Shown here: in pieces, positions 19,610 through 27,660 of the stretch | How positions within the stretch are numbered: the stretch's first letter is position 1 | Layout of the letters: each line of letters opens with the position of its first letter | Origin: Streptomyces acidicola | GTDB lineage: Bacteria; Actinomycetota; Actinomycetes; Streptomycetales; Streptomycetaceae | NCBI RefSeq assembly: GCF_009377235.1 | Contig: NZ_VMNX01000037.1 | Location: 1-51,826, forward strand | Direction: 5' to 3' | DNA length: 51,826 nucleotides | Program-made: the position numbers and the translations under genes | The notes under the pieces: model-generated | Databases searched by the model: none | What the model saw: the letters and a program-made list of their open reading frames with translations, nothing else | What the model was told of the DNA's origin: nothing

Positions 19610-19990
19610 ATGGAACTCGACGCGCTGCCCTTCGACGTATTCGCGAAGAACTGTCCCTCCAGGGGAACCCTGGAGCATGTGACGGGGCGCTGGGGTGCGC
19701 TGACGCTGGGGGCGCTGCACGAGGGCTCGCTCCGGTTCAACGAGCTGCGGCGCCGGGTCGACGGGGTCAGCGAGAAGATGCTCTCGCAGACCCTGCACGC
19801 CCTGGAGCGCGACGGGCTGGTCCACCGCGAGGCACAGCCCACCAATCCGCCGCGCGTCGACTACACGCTCACTCCCCTGGGCCATGAGGTCTCCGAGCGT
19901 CTGCTGGCCCTCATCCACTGTGTGGAGGGCCGCATGGAGGACGTGCTGCGGGCGCGGGAGCGTTACGACGAGGTCCGCGGCGCCCGCTGA
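19610..19990 (+). CDS. HxlR-family winged-helix transcriptional regulator
   Basis: A 126-aa DNA-binding protein. The HxlR signature is clear: [22 protein letters not shown] near residues 15-36, then [33 protein letters not shown], and the wing [10 protein letters not shown]. The cysteine at about residue 15 matches the redox-sensing Cys of some family members, and a second lies near the C-terminus (IHCVEG). ATG 19610 is preferred; no Shine-Dalgarno is visible, so a leaderless or poorly translated mRNA is possible. Its 3' end overlaps the convergent mutM gene by 28 bp. No divergent target gene is adjacent, unlike many HxlR loci. Confidence 0.9.
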   Translation: MELDALPFDVFAKNCPSRGTLEHVTGRWGALTLGALHEGSLRFNELRRRVDGVSEKMLSQTLHALERDGLVHREAQPTNPPRVDYTLTPLGHEVSERLLALIHCVEGRMEDVLRARERYDEVRGAR

Positions 19991-20823
19991 CAGCGCGGGC
20001 AGAAGTAGCTGGAGCGGTTCATCCAGGCGCGCCGCCGCATCGGTGTGGCACAGCGCCGGCACGGCAGGCCCTCACGCCCGTACGCGTCGAGTGAGCGGTC
20101 GAAGTAGCCCGACTCTCCGTTGACGTTGACATACAGGCTGTCGAAGCTGGTGCCGCCCACGGCGAGGGCCGCGTTCATCACGTCCCGGACGTGGCCCAGG
20201 AGTTCGAAGGTGCGCGGGCGCGTGAACCCCACCGTGGGGCGCTCGTAGTGGATCCGTGCGCGCCACAGCGCCTCGTCCGCGTAGATGTTGCCGACGCCAC
20301 TGATCAACGACTGGTCGAGCAGGGCCCGTTTGATGGTCGTGCGCTTGCGGCGCAGTGCCTGGTGGAACGCCTCGTCGTCGAAGAGCGGGTCGAGGGGGTC
20401 GCGTGCGATGTGCTCGATGACGTCCGGCAGCCCGTCGGGCGTGGTGTCGTGCAACGAGAGGCCGCCGAAGGTGCGTTGGTCGACGAAACGGAGTTCCGTG
20501 TCGAGGGCGTCCGTGAAGCGCACGCGGATACGGAGGTGCTTCTCATCGGGCGCCTCGTGCGGCTGGACGAGGAGCTGGCCGCTCATGCCGAGGTGCGCGA
20601 GGACGGCCGCACCGGTGTCCTCGACCGGCAGCCACAGGTACTTGCCGCGGCGGCCGGGATCGCCCATCCGGTGGCCCCCCAGGCGCTGGGCGAAGTCCTC
20701 GGGCCCGGCGAGGTGGCGGCGTATCGCACGCGGGTGCAGGACCTCGACGTCGGCCACGGTGCGGTGGGCCACCCAGCGGTCCAGTCCGCGCCGTACGACC
20801 TCGACCTCGGGCAACTCGGGCAT
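19963..20823 (-). CDS. mutM: Formamidopyrimidine-DNA glycosylase (Fpg/MutM)
   Basis: Base-excision repair glycosylase/AP lyase for 8-oxoguanine and formamidopyrimidines, 286 aa. The catalytic N-terminal PELPEVE (Pro2, Glu3 after Met removal), the GRRGKYLWL lysine region, the helix-two-turn-helix segment [13 protein letters not shown] and a C-terminal zinc finger (CRRC then YFCPRC) are all present. The start ATG 20821-20823 has GGGGGAG 4-5 nt upstream. It is downstream of rnc on the same strand. Its last 28 bp overlap the convergent HxlR gene. Confidence 0.96.
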   Translation of the reverse strand: MPELPEVEVVRRGLDRWVAHRTVADVEVLHPRAIRRHLAGPEDFAQRLGGHRMGDPGRRGKYLWLPVEDTGAAVLAHLGMSGQLLVQPHEAPDEKHLRIRVRFTDALDTELRFVDQRTFGGLSLHDTTPDGLPDVIEHIARDPLDPLFDDEAFHQALRRKRTTIKRALLDQSLISGVGNIYADEALWRARIHYERPTVGFTRPRTFELLGHVRDVMNAALAVGGTSFDSLYVNVNGESGYFDRSLDAYGREGLPCRRCATPMRRRAWMNRSSYFCPRCQRAPRTSS

Positions 20824-20866
20824 GGGACTCCCCCGTATCTCCCCTACGGGCCTTTCCCCGTACGGG

Positions 20867-20902
20867 CCGAGCGCCCGCCCCCGGGGAGGGACGGGCGCTC
20901 GG
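20867..20902 (-). terminator. 11-bp stem hairpin between rnc and mutM
   Basis: CCGAGCGCCCG (20867-20877) pairs with CGGGCGCTCGG (20892-20902) over a 14-nt loop, 10 bp after the rnc stop. It may terminate or attenuate rnc transcripts before mutM, or serve as an RNase III processing site. The sequence alone does not decide. Confidence 0.5.
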
Positions 20903-20912
20903 GAGCAAACAT

Positions 20913-21716
20913 TCAGGCGGACTCGGCGTCGGGATGCTCCCCGTCGCGCTCTGCGGCCTCCTGGGCCGCCTTGGCTCGCTCGTCCGCCGCGGAGCGGATC
21001 GCACGCCAGGCGGACTCCGCCGCCTGCTGCTCCGCTTCCTTCTTGCTGCGGCCGGTGCCGGTGCCGTACGAGACGCCTCCGACGCGGGCGGCAGCAGTAA
21101 AAGTCTTCTCATGGTCGGGGCCGGTCTCCGTGACCAGGTACTCGGGCACACCGAGCCCCTCGGTCGCGGTGAGCTCCTGGAGACTGGTCTTCCAGTCCAG
21201 GCCGGCTCCGAGATTCGAGGACTTCTCGATCAACGGGTCGAACAGGCGGTGCACCAGCTCCGCCGCCGAGTCGAGCCCCTGGTCGAGGTACACCGCGCCG
21301 ATCACCGCTTCGAGGGTGTCGGCGAGGATGGACGCCTTGTCCCGGCCGCCCGTGCCCTCTTCACCCCGGCCGAGCCGGATGAAGGAGCCGAGGTCGAGGC
21401 CGCGGCCCACCTCCGCCAGCGCACGCGAGTTGACCACCGCGGCCCGCAGCTTGGCCAGCTGGCCCTCGGGCAGGTCGGGGTGGGTGCGGTACAGCGTGTC
21501 CGTGACCACCAGGCCGAGCACGGAGTCCCCGAGGAACTCCAGGCGCTCGTTGGTGGGCAGACCGCCGTTCTCGTACGCGTAGGAACGGTGGGTCAGCGCA
21601 CGCACCAGAAGGGCGGACTCGAGCTTGTAACCGAGCCGCCCTTCCAGAAGCGTGTGGGACGAGGCTGTGTTGTCCGTCTTCTTCCTGGCGTTCGAATCCG
21701 CCTTGGCGTCAGACAT
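20913..21716 (-). CDS. rnc: Ribonuclease III (AbsB)
   Basis: Double-strand-specific endoribonuclease for rRNA and mRNA processing; in S. coelicolor the orthologue (absB) is also a global regulator of antibiotics. The 267-aa product has the signature [13 protein letters not shown] (about 57-69), the second acidic cluster in [13 protein letters not shown], and a C-terminal dsRNA-binding domain ([10 protein letters not shown] to the [13 protein letters not shown] helix). The acidic tail ends EHPDAESA. The start ATG 21714-21716 has GAGAGGT 5 nt upstream. It directly follows rpmF. Confidence 0.97.
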   Translation of the reverse strand: MSDAKADSNARKKTDNTASSHTLLEGRLGYKLESALLVRALTHRSYAYENGGLPTNERLEFLGDSVLGLVVTDTLYRTHPDLPEGQLAKLRAAVVNSRALAEVGRGLDLGSFIRLGRGEEGTGGRDKASILADTLEAVIGAVYLDQGLDSAAELVHRLFDPLIEKSSNLGAGLDWKTSLQELTATEGLGVPEYLVTETGPDHEKTFTAAARVGGVSYGTGTGRSKKEAEQQAAESAWRAIRSAADERAKAAQEAAERDGEHPDAESA

Positions 21717-21735
21717 CAGACCTCTCACCGGCCGT

Positions 21736-21909
21736 TCAGACTTCGAGGACCTGGCGCTTGTTGTAGGTGCCGCATGACGGGCACGCGATGTGCTGCTGCT
21801 TGGGCTCGTGGCAGCGCTCGCACGCAACCAGGGTGGGGACCGCAGCCTTCCACTGCGACCGGCGGTGGCGCGTGTTGCTGCGCGACATCTTCCGCTTCGG
21901 AACAGCCAC
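21736..21909 (-). CDS. rpmF: 50S ribosomal protein L32
   Basis: A 57-aa ribosomal protein starting [20 protein letters not shown]. It is the zinc-binding form, with CERC and CPSC pairs near the C-terminus. The GTG start (21907-21909) has AGGAGAAGT upstream and is only 2 bp after the DUF177 stop. The DUF177-rpmF order is conserved widely and implies coupling of the accumulation protein with L32. Confidence 0.97.
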   Translation of the reverse strand: MAVPKRKMSRSNTRHRRSQWKAAVPTLVACERCHEPKQQHIACPSCGTYNKRQVLEV

Positions 21910-21911
21910 GG

Positions 21912-22565
21912 CTACTTCTCCTGCTTCTCGTCGGCGCGTGCTGATCGAGGCGCGCCGCCGCTCATCTCGTCCTTCTCGCCGTCCTTCATGGTGCCGGCGA
22001 GTCCCTGCAGTGCCGCCCAACGGATGTCGACGGCGTCGTGGTGGTGGTCCGGGTCGTCCGCGAGCCTGGCTCCGCACTCGGAGCACAGGCCGGGGCAGTC
22101 GTCCTGGCACACCGGCTGCATCGGCAGGGCAAGCACCACCGCGTCACGCAGCACGGGTTCGAGGTCGAACAGGCCGTCCTCGATGAAGAGCCTGTCCTCG
22201 TCGTCCTCGGCGTCGGTGTCGGGCTCCGCGATCACGCGGCCCCGCTCATCGGCGTCGGGGTACGAGAACATCTCCTGGAATTCCGCTTCGAGCGTCAGCT
22301 CCAGCGGCTCCAGACACCTTACGCACTCCCCCTTGGCCTGTGCACCGGCGGTGCCCGTGACGAGCACCCCTTCCATGACCGACTCCAGGCGGAGTTCGAG
22401 TTCCACCGGGGCGCCTTCCGGCACTCCGATGACCCCCTGGATACCGAAGTCCTTGGGAGCGTCGACCGTGCGGGTCAGGCGCTGCAGCGCACCCGGCCGA
22501 CGCCCCAGCTCGTGCGTGTCGAACACGAAGGGGTTGCGGTGGTCGAGGCGGGCGTTCAGGGCCAT
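21912..22565 (-). CDS. DUF177/YceD family protein
   Basis: A 217-aa protein, the usual upstream partner of rpmF. Homologues are linked to 23S rRNA accumulation. It has the family segment [24 protein letters not shown] (split here only by length) and a metal-type pair of cysteine clusters in [17 protein letters not shown] long acidic insert (about 115-130) and a charged C-terminal tail are visible. The ATG start at 22563-22565 has only a weak ribosome binding site. Confidence 0.9.
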   Translation of the reverse strand: MALNARLDHRNPFVFDTHELGRRPGALQRLTRTVDAPKDFGIQGVIGVPEGAPVELELRLESVMEGVLVTGTAGAQAKGECVRCLEPLELTLEAEFQEMFSYPDADERGRVIAEPDTDAEDDEDRLFIEDGLFDLEPVLRDAVVLALPMQPVCQDDCPGLCSECGARLADDPDHHHDAVDIRWAALQGLAGTMKDGEKDEMSGGAPRSARADEKQEK

Positions 22566-22693
22566 TTCTGCTTTCGGTCTTCGAAACTCGGGGGAGACGC
22601 TGCCCTGCGGTGTTCCGGGCAGGTCTGATCGCGGACGTAGGCGCGACCGAAGAGCCAGGATACTGGACCTTTCGCTCAGGGCCCAATCCGCTC

Positions 22694-23767
22694 TCAGCGA
22701 CCCTGCTCGTAGCGGCGCAGCTGCTCCGCGCTGATCATGGTGGTGTCGAAGAGACTTGTCTCGTCGAGAGTGTTCGGCTGGGCCTGGGTGTATCCCTGTT
22801 GGTCCTGATGCCCTTGGTGCCCTTGGTGCTGATGTGCCTGCTGGCCCTGGGACGGGTCGTACCCGGGCTGGGGCGAGTAGGCGGCGTACGGATCGGCCTG
22901 CTGGTAGCCGTACGGATCGGCCTGCTGGGCGTACTGCTGCTGGTAGCCGTACTGGTCCTGCTGCTGGTACCCGTAGGCGTCCTGCTGGGCGTACTGGGGC
23001 TGGGCCGGGATCTCGGGGGTCCGGGCAGCGGGCTCCGCGGTGCCCGCCGGCGCGGCCAGGTCGGCGAGGTAGTCGGCGTCGCTGGTGTGCTGCACCGGAG
23101 TGCCGTCGTCGTTCAGGGCGAGGGCGCCGAGGTCGTCGCTGGCGATGCGGCCGTGCAGCTTCTCGCGGCCGCGGCCGACGGCCTCCAGGGTCTTGGCGAG
23201 GACCGCCTCGAAGGCCCCCAGTTTGGCGTCCACGTACGCGTCCGCGTCCTTGCGCAGGGTCTCGGGGTCGTGGCTGCGCTCGGGGGCGTCCTCGTCCTGG
23301 TAGCCGTTCTCATCGGTGCCGGGGCCGGTGCCGAGGAGCTTCTCACGGCCGCGGCCGACGGAGCCGAGGGTCTTGGTGAGGACGACCTCGAAGTTGGCGA
23401 GCTTGGAGTCGACGTAGTCGTCGGCCTCCGCACGGACCTCCTCGGCCTCCTGGCGGGCCTCGGCGAGGATGCGGTCGCCCTCGTTCTGGGAGCGGCGGGC
23501 GACCTCGGTGTCGGAGATCAGGGTGCCGCGCTCGGCGTGCGCGGTCTCGATGATCCGCTCGGCCTCCTGCCGGGCCCGCTCGACCATCTGCTCACGGTCG
23601 CCGATCAGTTCCTGGGCCTGGGCGAGGGAGCCGGGCAGGGCCTCGCGCAGCTCGTCGAGCATCGAGAGCAGGTCGGCGCGATTGACCACGCACGAGGCCG
23701 ACATGGGCATGGCCCTGGCACTGGAGACCGCGGCGACGATCTCGTCGAGCTTCTTCTGCACGTCCAC
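22694..23767 (-). CDS. DivIVA-like coiled-coil cell division/polarity protein
   Basis: A 357-aa protein. An N-terminal coiled coil (about 1-120) is rich in Glu/Arg/Ala. It is followed by two copies of a 30-residue unit (YVDSKLANFEVVLTKTL... and YVDAKLGAFEAVLAKTL...), each ending VGRGREKL. The C-terminal third (about 240-340) is low complexity, rich in Gln, Tyr, Gly, Pro and Ala (YGYQQQ, HQGHQGHQ). It starts at GTG 23765-23767 (VDVQKKLDEIV) with a weak ribosome binding site. It is usually annotated as a cell-division initiation or ATP-synthase-b-like protein; the real role is unproven. The 143 bp upstream separate it from coaD. Confidence 0.8.
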   Translation of the reverse strand: MDVQKKLDEIVAAVSSARAMPMSASCVVNRADLLSMLDELREALPGSLAQAQELIGDREQMVERARQEAERIIETAHAERGTLISDTEVARRSQNEGDRILAEARQEAEEVRAEADDYVDSKLANFEVVLTKTLGSVGRGREKLLGTGPGTDENGYQDEDAPERSHDPETLRKDADAYVDAKLGAFEAVLAKTLEAVGRGREKLHGRIASDDLGALALNDDGTPVQHTSDADYLADLAAPAGTAEPAARTPEIPAQPQYAQQDAYGYQQQDQYGYQQQYAQQADPYGYQQADPYAAYSPQPGYDPSQGQQAHQHQGHQGHQDQQGYTQAQPNTLDETSLFDTTMISAEQLRRYEQGR

Positions 23768-23910
23768 CGTGTGCTCGCCACTCTCTACAGCGTTGTTGGA
23801 GACGGACGGTTCGACTGTACGGCCACTCGCGCACCACCCGACACCGGGTGACGGGTTGTCAGGTCACGCAGGGCCGAGGCGTCCGCCACGGACGGTGCTC
23901 CGTCCTGCGC

Positions 23911-24420
23911 TCAGTCCTTCCCGAGGCGCTTGTGCAGTGCCTCCAGGACCACCGGCGGCACCAGGTGCGAGACGTCGCCGCCCCAGGCAGCGACCTCCTT
24001 GACCAGGGAGGACGACAGGAAGCTGTAGGTGGGGTTGGTGGGCACGAAGAGGGTCTCCACGCCCGAGAGGCCGTTGTTCATCTGGGCCATCTGCAACTCG
24101 TAGTCGAAGTCGCTGACCGCGCGCAGCCCCTTGACGATGGCGGGGATGTCGCGCTCCTTGCAGAAGTCGACGAGGAGGCCGTGGAAGGCCTCGACCTCGA
24201 CGTTTCCGTACTCGGCGGTGACTTGGCGGATCAGGTCGATCCGCTCGTCGACGGTGAACAGGCCCTGCTTGGACTTGTTGATCATCACGGCGACGTGTAC
24301 GACGTCGTACAGCTTGGAGGCGCGGGCGATGATGTCGAGGTGTCCGTTGGTGATGGGGTCGAACGACCCGGGACAGACGGCGCGGCGCAACTTGGGTCCC
24401 TCGCTCTCTGATCCGGTCAT
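23911..24420 (-). CDS. coaD: Phosphopantetheine adenylyltransferase
   Basis: Penultimate step of coenzyme A synthesis: 4'-phosphopantetheine plus ATP gives dephospho-CoA. The 169-aa product has [16 protein letters not shown] (T/HxGH nucleotidyltransferase motif about 24-27) and [13 protein letters not shown] near the C-terminus. The ATG 24418-24420 overlaps the rsmD stop by 4 bp (ATGA), so the two are translationally coupled, as is common for this pair. Confidence 0.97.
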   Translation of the reverse strand: MTGSESEGPKLRRAVCPGSFDPITNGHLDIIARASKLYDVVHVAVMINKSKQGLFTVDERIDLIRQVTAEYGNVEVEAFHGLLVDFCKERDIPAIVKGLRAVSDFDYELQMAQMNNGLSGVETLFVPTNPTYSFLSSSLVKEVAAWGGDVSHLVPPVVLEALHKRLGKD

Positions 24421-25004
24421 CGTGCGTCTTCGCACATGGAGGCGGCGCGACCGTACCAAAGCGTTCCTTCGCCGTAGCGACGGGCCCGGATCGCCTCGAA
24501 GCCGTCGGGCCAGAGGAATTCACCGCCTCTGGTGCTGCGCTCCACGGTGACGAGGGCCTCGGCAACGAGCCAGCCCCCGGTGCGGAGTGTGAGCAGAATC
24601 TCGCGAAGATCGTCGTCCGTGACCGCGTACGGGGGGTCGAGGAAGACGATGTCGTACGGCGTCGGCGGCGCCGGAGTGTGGACGATCTGCTCCGCTTTGC
24701 CCGCTCTGACCTCGGCGCCGGGGAGGCCAAGTGCCTTCACGTTCCCGCGGACCGTGCGGACGGCGCGGGCGTCGGCCTCGACGAGCAGGGCGTGGCCCGC
24801 GCCCCGGCTGAGCGCCTCCAGGCCCACGGCGCCGGAGCCGGCGTACAGGTCGAGGACGCGCTCGCCGTCGAGTGGGCCACCGAGCAGGGCCTGCCAGGTG
24901 GAGAAGAGTCCTTCGCGCGCGCGGTCGGAGGTGGGACGGGTGCCGGTTCCCTGCGGGACGGCCAGGCGGCGTCCGCCGGCTGCGCCAGCGATCACGCGGG
25001 TCAT
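24417..25004 (-). CDS. rsmD: 16S rRNA (guanine-966-N2)-methyltransferase RsmD
   Basis: SAM-dependent rRNA methyltransferase, 195 aa. It has [14 protein letters not shown] at the N-terminus, the SAM-binding [19 protein letters not shown] and the catalytic DPPY motif (FLDPPYAV). The start ATG 25002-25004 has AAGGAC 6 nt upstream. It is first in the rsmD-coaD operon. Confidence 0.95.
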   Translation of the reverse strand: MTRVIAGAAGGRRLAVPQGTGTRPTSDRAREGLFSTWQALLGGPLDGERVLDLYAGSGAVGLEALSRGAGHALLVEADARAVRTVRGNVKALGLPGAEVRAGKAEQIVHTPAPPTPYDIVFLDPPYAVTDDDLREILLTLRTGGWLVAEALVTVERSTRGGEFLWPDGFEAIRARRYGEGTLWYGRAASMCEDAR

Positions 25005-25077
25005 CTCGGGTCCTTGTGTGTGGGGATGGTTACGGTCCAGTTTGGCAGGCCGGGTGGCGGGGGTGCCTTGTGTCGCG

Positions 25078-25167
25078 GGCGACGGCGGGTTCGCCGGCGA
25101 CTGCGGGCTCGTCGGCGACTGCGGGCTCGTTGGCGACTGCGGGCTCGTTGGCGACTGCGGGTTTGTT
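25078..25167. repeat. 18-bp tandem repeat, five units
   Basis: Five consecutive 18-mers (25078, 25096, 25114, 25132, 25150) share the core GGCGACTGCGGG, the first unit being diverged, and a partial sixth follows. Because 18 is a multiple of three, a 65-residue open frame on the minus strand (25227-25030) reads as NEPAVA repeats. It lies between recG and rsmD and abuts a dispersed Streptomyces-type repeat at 25211-25246. I treat it as non-coding repeat DNA. Confidence 0.85.
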
Positions 25168-25210
25168 ACTGCGGGTTCCTTGAGGTTCCTCGCGGTGGTT
25201 GCTCACGCCC

Positions 25211-25246
25211 GCGCGGCGAAGCCGCATATCGCACAGCCCCGCGCCC
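25211..25246. repeat. Dispersed extragenic repeat, copy 1
   Basis: The segment has the hairpin GCGGCGAAGCCGC followed by CACAGCCCCGCG. It is closely similar to 38014-38050 (GCGGCGGAGCCGC then TCACAGCCCCGCG). Both copies are between genes. I recognise it as resembling a frequent Streptomyces intergenic element; a genome-wide count would confirm this. Confidence 0.7.
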
Positions 25247-25263
25247 TCATCGGGGCGCTGTCC

Positions 25264-27492
25264 TCAGCCCTTGTCCAGGTACTGCTCCCTCTCCTCGTCC
25301 AGGAGCGCGTCGAGCGCCGTGCGCAGCCCGGGAAGGTGCTCCAGGTCCGGGTCCGCGGCGACGACCGCCACGGCCTCCTCCCGGGCCTCCGCGATGATCT
25401 CCTCGTCCTCGATGACGGCGAGCATGCGCAGCGAGGTGCGGGCGCCGGACTGGGCCTGGCCGAGGACATCGCCCTCGCGGCGCTGTTCGAGGTCGATGCG
25501 GGAGAGCTCGAAGCCGTCCAGGGTGGTTGCCACGGCGTTCAGGCGCTGGCGCGCGGCGCTGGCCTCGGGCATCTCGGTGACCAGGAGGCAGAGGCCGGGG
25601 GCCGAGCCACGGCCGACACGGCCGCGCAGCTGGTGGAGCTGGGAGACGCCGAACCGGTCGGCGTCCATGATCACCATCGCGGTGGCGTTCGGGACGTTCA
25701 CGCCGACCTCGATCACGGTGGTCGCCACCAGGACGTCGGTCTCGCCCGCCGCGAAGCGCCGCATCACGGCGTCCTTGTCGTCGGGCTGCATACGTCCGTG
25801 CAGGACCTCGACCCTCAGCCCCTGGAGAGGGCCTGCGGCGAGCTGGTCGGCAATGTCCAGGACCGCGAGGGGCGGGCGCTTCTCGGCCTCGTCCTCGGGG
25901 GACTTCTTGGCGCTGCCCTTCTTGCCGTCGTCCTCCTCGTCGCCGATGCGGGGGCAGACGACGTACGCCTGGTGTCCGTTGCCCACTTCTTCCCGCACCC
26001 GCTCCCACGCGCGGGCGAGGAAGTGCGGTTTGTCGGCGGCCGGTACGACATGGCTGGCGATCGGGGAGCGTCCGGCCGGGAGCTGGTCGAGGACGGAGGT
26101 CTCCAGGTCGCCGAAGACGGTCATGGCGACCGTGCGCGGGATGGGGGTGGCGGTCATGACGAGCAGGTGCGGCGGCTGTTTGCCCTTGCCGCGCAGGGCG
26201 TCGCGCTGCTCCACCCCGAACCGGTGCTGCTCGTCGACGACGACCAGCCCGAGGTCGTGGAACTGCACCTTGTCCTCGATCAGCGCGTGCGTGCCGATGA
26301 CGATCCCCGCCTCCCCCGTGGCGAGGTCGAGCAACGCCTGGCGGCGGGCCGCGGCGCCCATGGAACCGGTGAGCAGGACGACCTTGGTGGCGTGCTCGGC
26401 ACCGCCCAGCATTCCGCCCTCGGCCAGCTCTCCCATCATCTCCGTGACCGACCGGTGGTGCTGCTGGGCGAGCACTTCGGTGGGCGCGAGCATGGCAGCC
26501 TGGCCGCCCGTGTCGACGACGGCGAGCATGGCGCGGAGGGCCACCAACGTCTTTCCCGATCCCACCTCCCCCTGCAGCAGCCGGTGCATCGGGTGCTCGG
26601 TGGCGAGGTCGTCGAAGACCTCCCCGGAGACCTTCCGCTGGCCGTCGGTGAGGGTGAAGGGGAGGCGGGCGTCGAAGGCGGTGAGGAGGCCGTCCGGCTT
26701 GGGCGTGCGGGCCACGGCCGGGAGTTGGGCGTCGGCGTGGCGGCGGCGGGCGAGGGCGACCTGGAGGACGAAGGCCTCGTCCCACTTGAGGCGGTCGCGG
26801 GCGGCGTGGAAGTCCGCCTTGGTGTGCGGCCGGTGGATCTTCAGGAGGGCTTCGGGGAGGGAGGCGAGCCCTCGTCCCTCCCTCAACGACTCCGGCAGCG
26901 GGTCGACGGCCTCTCCTGCATTCGGCAGGACCGTCTGGACGGCCTTGGCGATCTTCCAGGACTCCAGCTTGGCGGTGGCCGGGTAGATCGGGATGAGCGC
27001 GCCCGCCCAGCTGTCGATGGCCTCCGCCGCGTCCGGGGTGTCACCGCGCAGCAGCTCGTACGCCGGGTGGGCCAGCTGCAGGCGGCGGTTGAAGACCGAG
27101 ACCTTGCCGGCGAACAGGGCGCGGGTGCCGGGGAGGAGCTCCTTGTGGGGCTTGTGCACGCCGTTGCCGAAGAACACGAGTTGGAGACGGCCACTGCCGT
27201 CCGTGATCGTCACTTCGAGGCGCTGGCCCTTGCCGCGCGGGGCCTTCGCCGAGGCGAACGTGTGCAGGCGGGCGTCGGCGACCTGCGCGACCACCGTGAC
27301 GTGCTCGTCCATGGGCAGGTCGGCGAGGTGGGTGAGCTGCCCGCGCTCCTCGTACCTGCGGGGATAGTGGTGGAGCAGGTCTCCGACGGTGTGCAGGCCG
27401 AGGTGCTCGGCCATCACCTTCGCGGTGGCGGGGCCGAGCACCGACCTCAACGGCTGGTCCAGGGGTTCTTGCAGTGCGGGCACGAGATCCAT
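25264..27492 (-). CDS. recG: ATP-dependent DNA helicase RecG
   Basis: Branch-migrating helicase for stalled forks and recombination, 742 aa. It has the wedge/OB domain (about 60-200), Walker A GEVGSGKT, DEQH box VVDEQHRFGVEQRDAL, MTATPIPRT, and the C-terminal helicase motif QLRGRVGRG. A charged insert (EEDDGKKGSAKKSPEDEAEK) interrupts the second RecA domain. ATG 27490-27492 (MDLVPALQEPL) is preferred over an upstream TTG. It diverges from the Hsp90-like gene across 168 bp. Confidence 0.96.
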   Translation of the reverse strand: MDLVPALQEPLDQPLRSVLGPATAKVMAEHLGLHTVGDLLHHYPRRYEERGQLTHLADLPMDEHVTVVAQVADARLHTFASAKAPRGKGQRLEVTITDGSGRLQLVFFGNGVHKPHKELLPGTRALFAGKVSVFNRRLQLAHPAYELLRGDTPDAAEAIDSWAGALIPIYPATAKLESWKIAKAVQTVLPNAGEAVDPLPESLREGRGLASLPEALLKIHRPHTKADFHAARDRLKWDEAFVLQVALARRRHADAQLPAVARTPKPDGLLTAFDARLPFTLTDGQRKVSGEVFDDLATEHPMHRLLQGEVGSGKTLVALRAMLAVVDTGGQAAMLAPTEVLAQQHHRSVTEMMGELAEGGMLGGAEHATKVVLLTGSMGAAARRQALLDLATGEAGIVIGTHALIEDKVQFHDLGLVVVDEQHRFGVEQRDALRGKGKQPPHLLVMTATPIPRTVAMTVFGDLETSVLDQLPAGRSPIASHVVPAADKPHFLARAWERVREEVGNGHQAYVVCPRIGDEEDDGKKGSAKKSPEDEAEKRPPLAVLDIADQLAAGPLQGLRVEVLHGRMQPDDKDAVMRRFAAGETDVLVATTVIEVGVNVPNATAMVIMDADRFGVSQLHQLRGRVGRGSAPGLCLLVTEMPEASAARQRLNAVATTLDGFELSRIDLEQRREGDVLGQAQSGARTSLRMLAVIEDEEIIAEAREEAVAVVAADPDLEHLPGLRTALDALLDEEREQYLDKG

Positions 27493-27660
27493 TGCACACC
27501 ACGACACTGACAATGCCGTATACGTCTTGGAAATCCGCTGGTCAGGCGGGTAGTTCGCGCCCTAGGATGTCCCACTTCCGGCCTCCCTCCGCGGTCACCG
27601 CCCCACCGGGACCGCCCGACCCCGCGCCGTCGAACATCCCCCACCCGCGGCGCTGTGACG

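Noticed and set aside
25078..25167. Possible CRISPR array
   Set aside because: The units are adjacent 18-mers without unique spacers, and no cas genes are present.
25030..25227. 65-codon minus-strand frame with NEPAVA repeats
   Set aside because: It is explained by the 18-bp tandem array joined to a dispersed extragenic repeat. No ribosome binding site was found.
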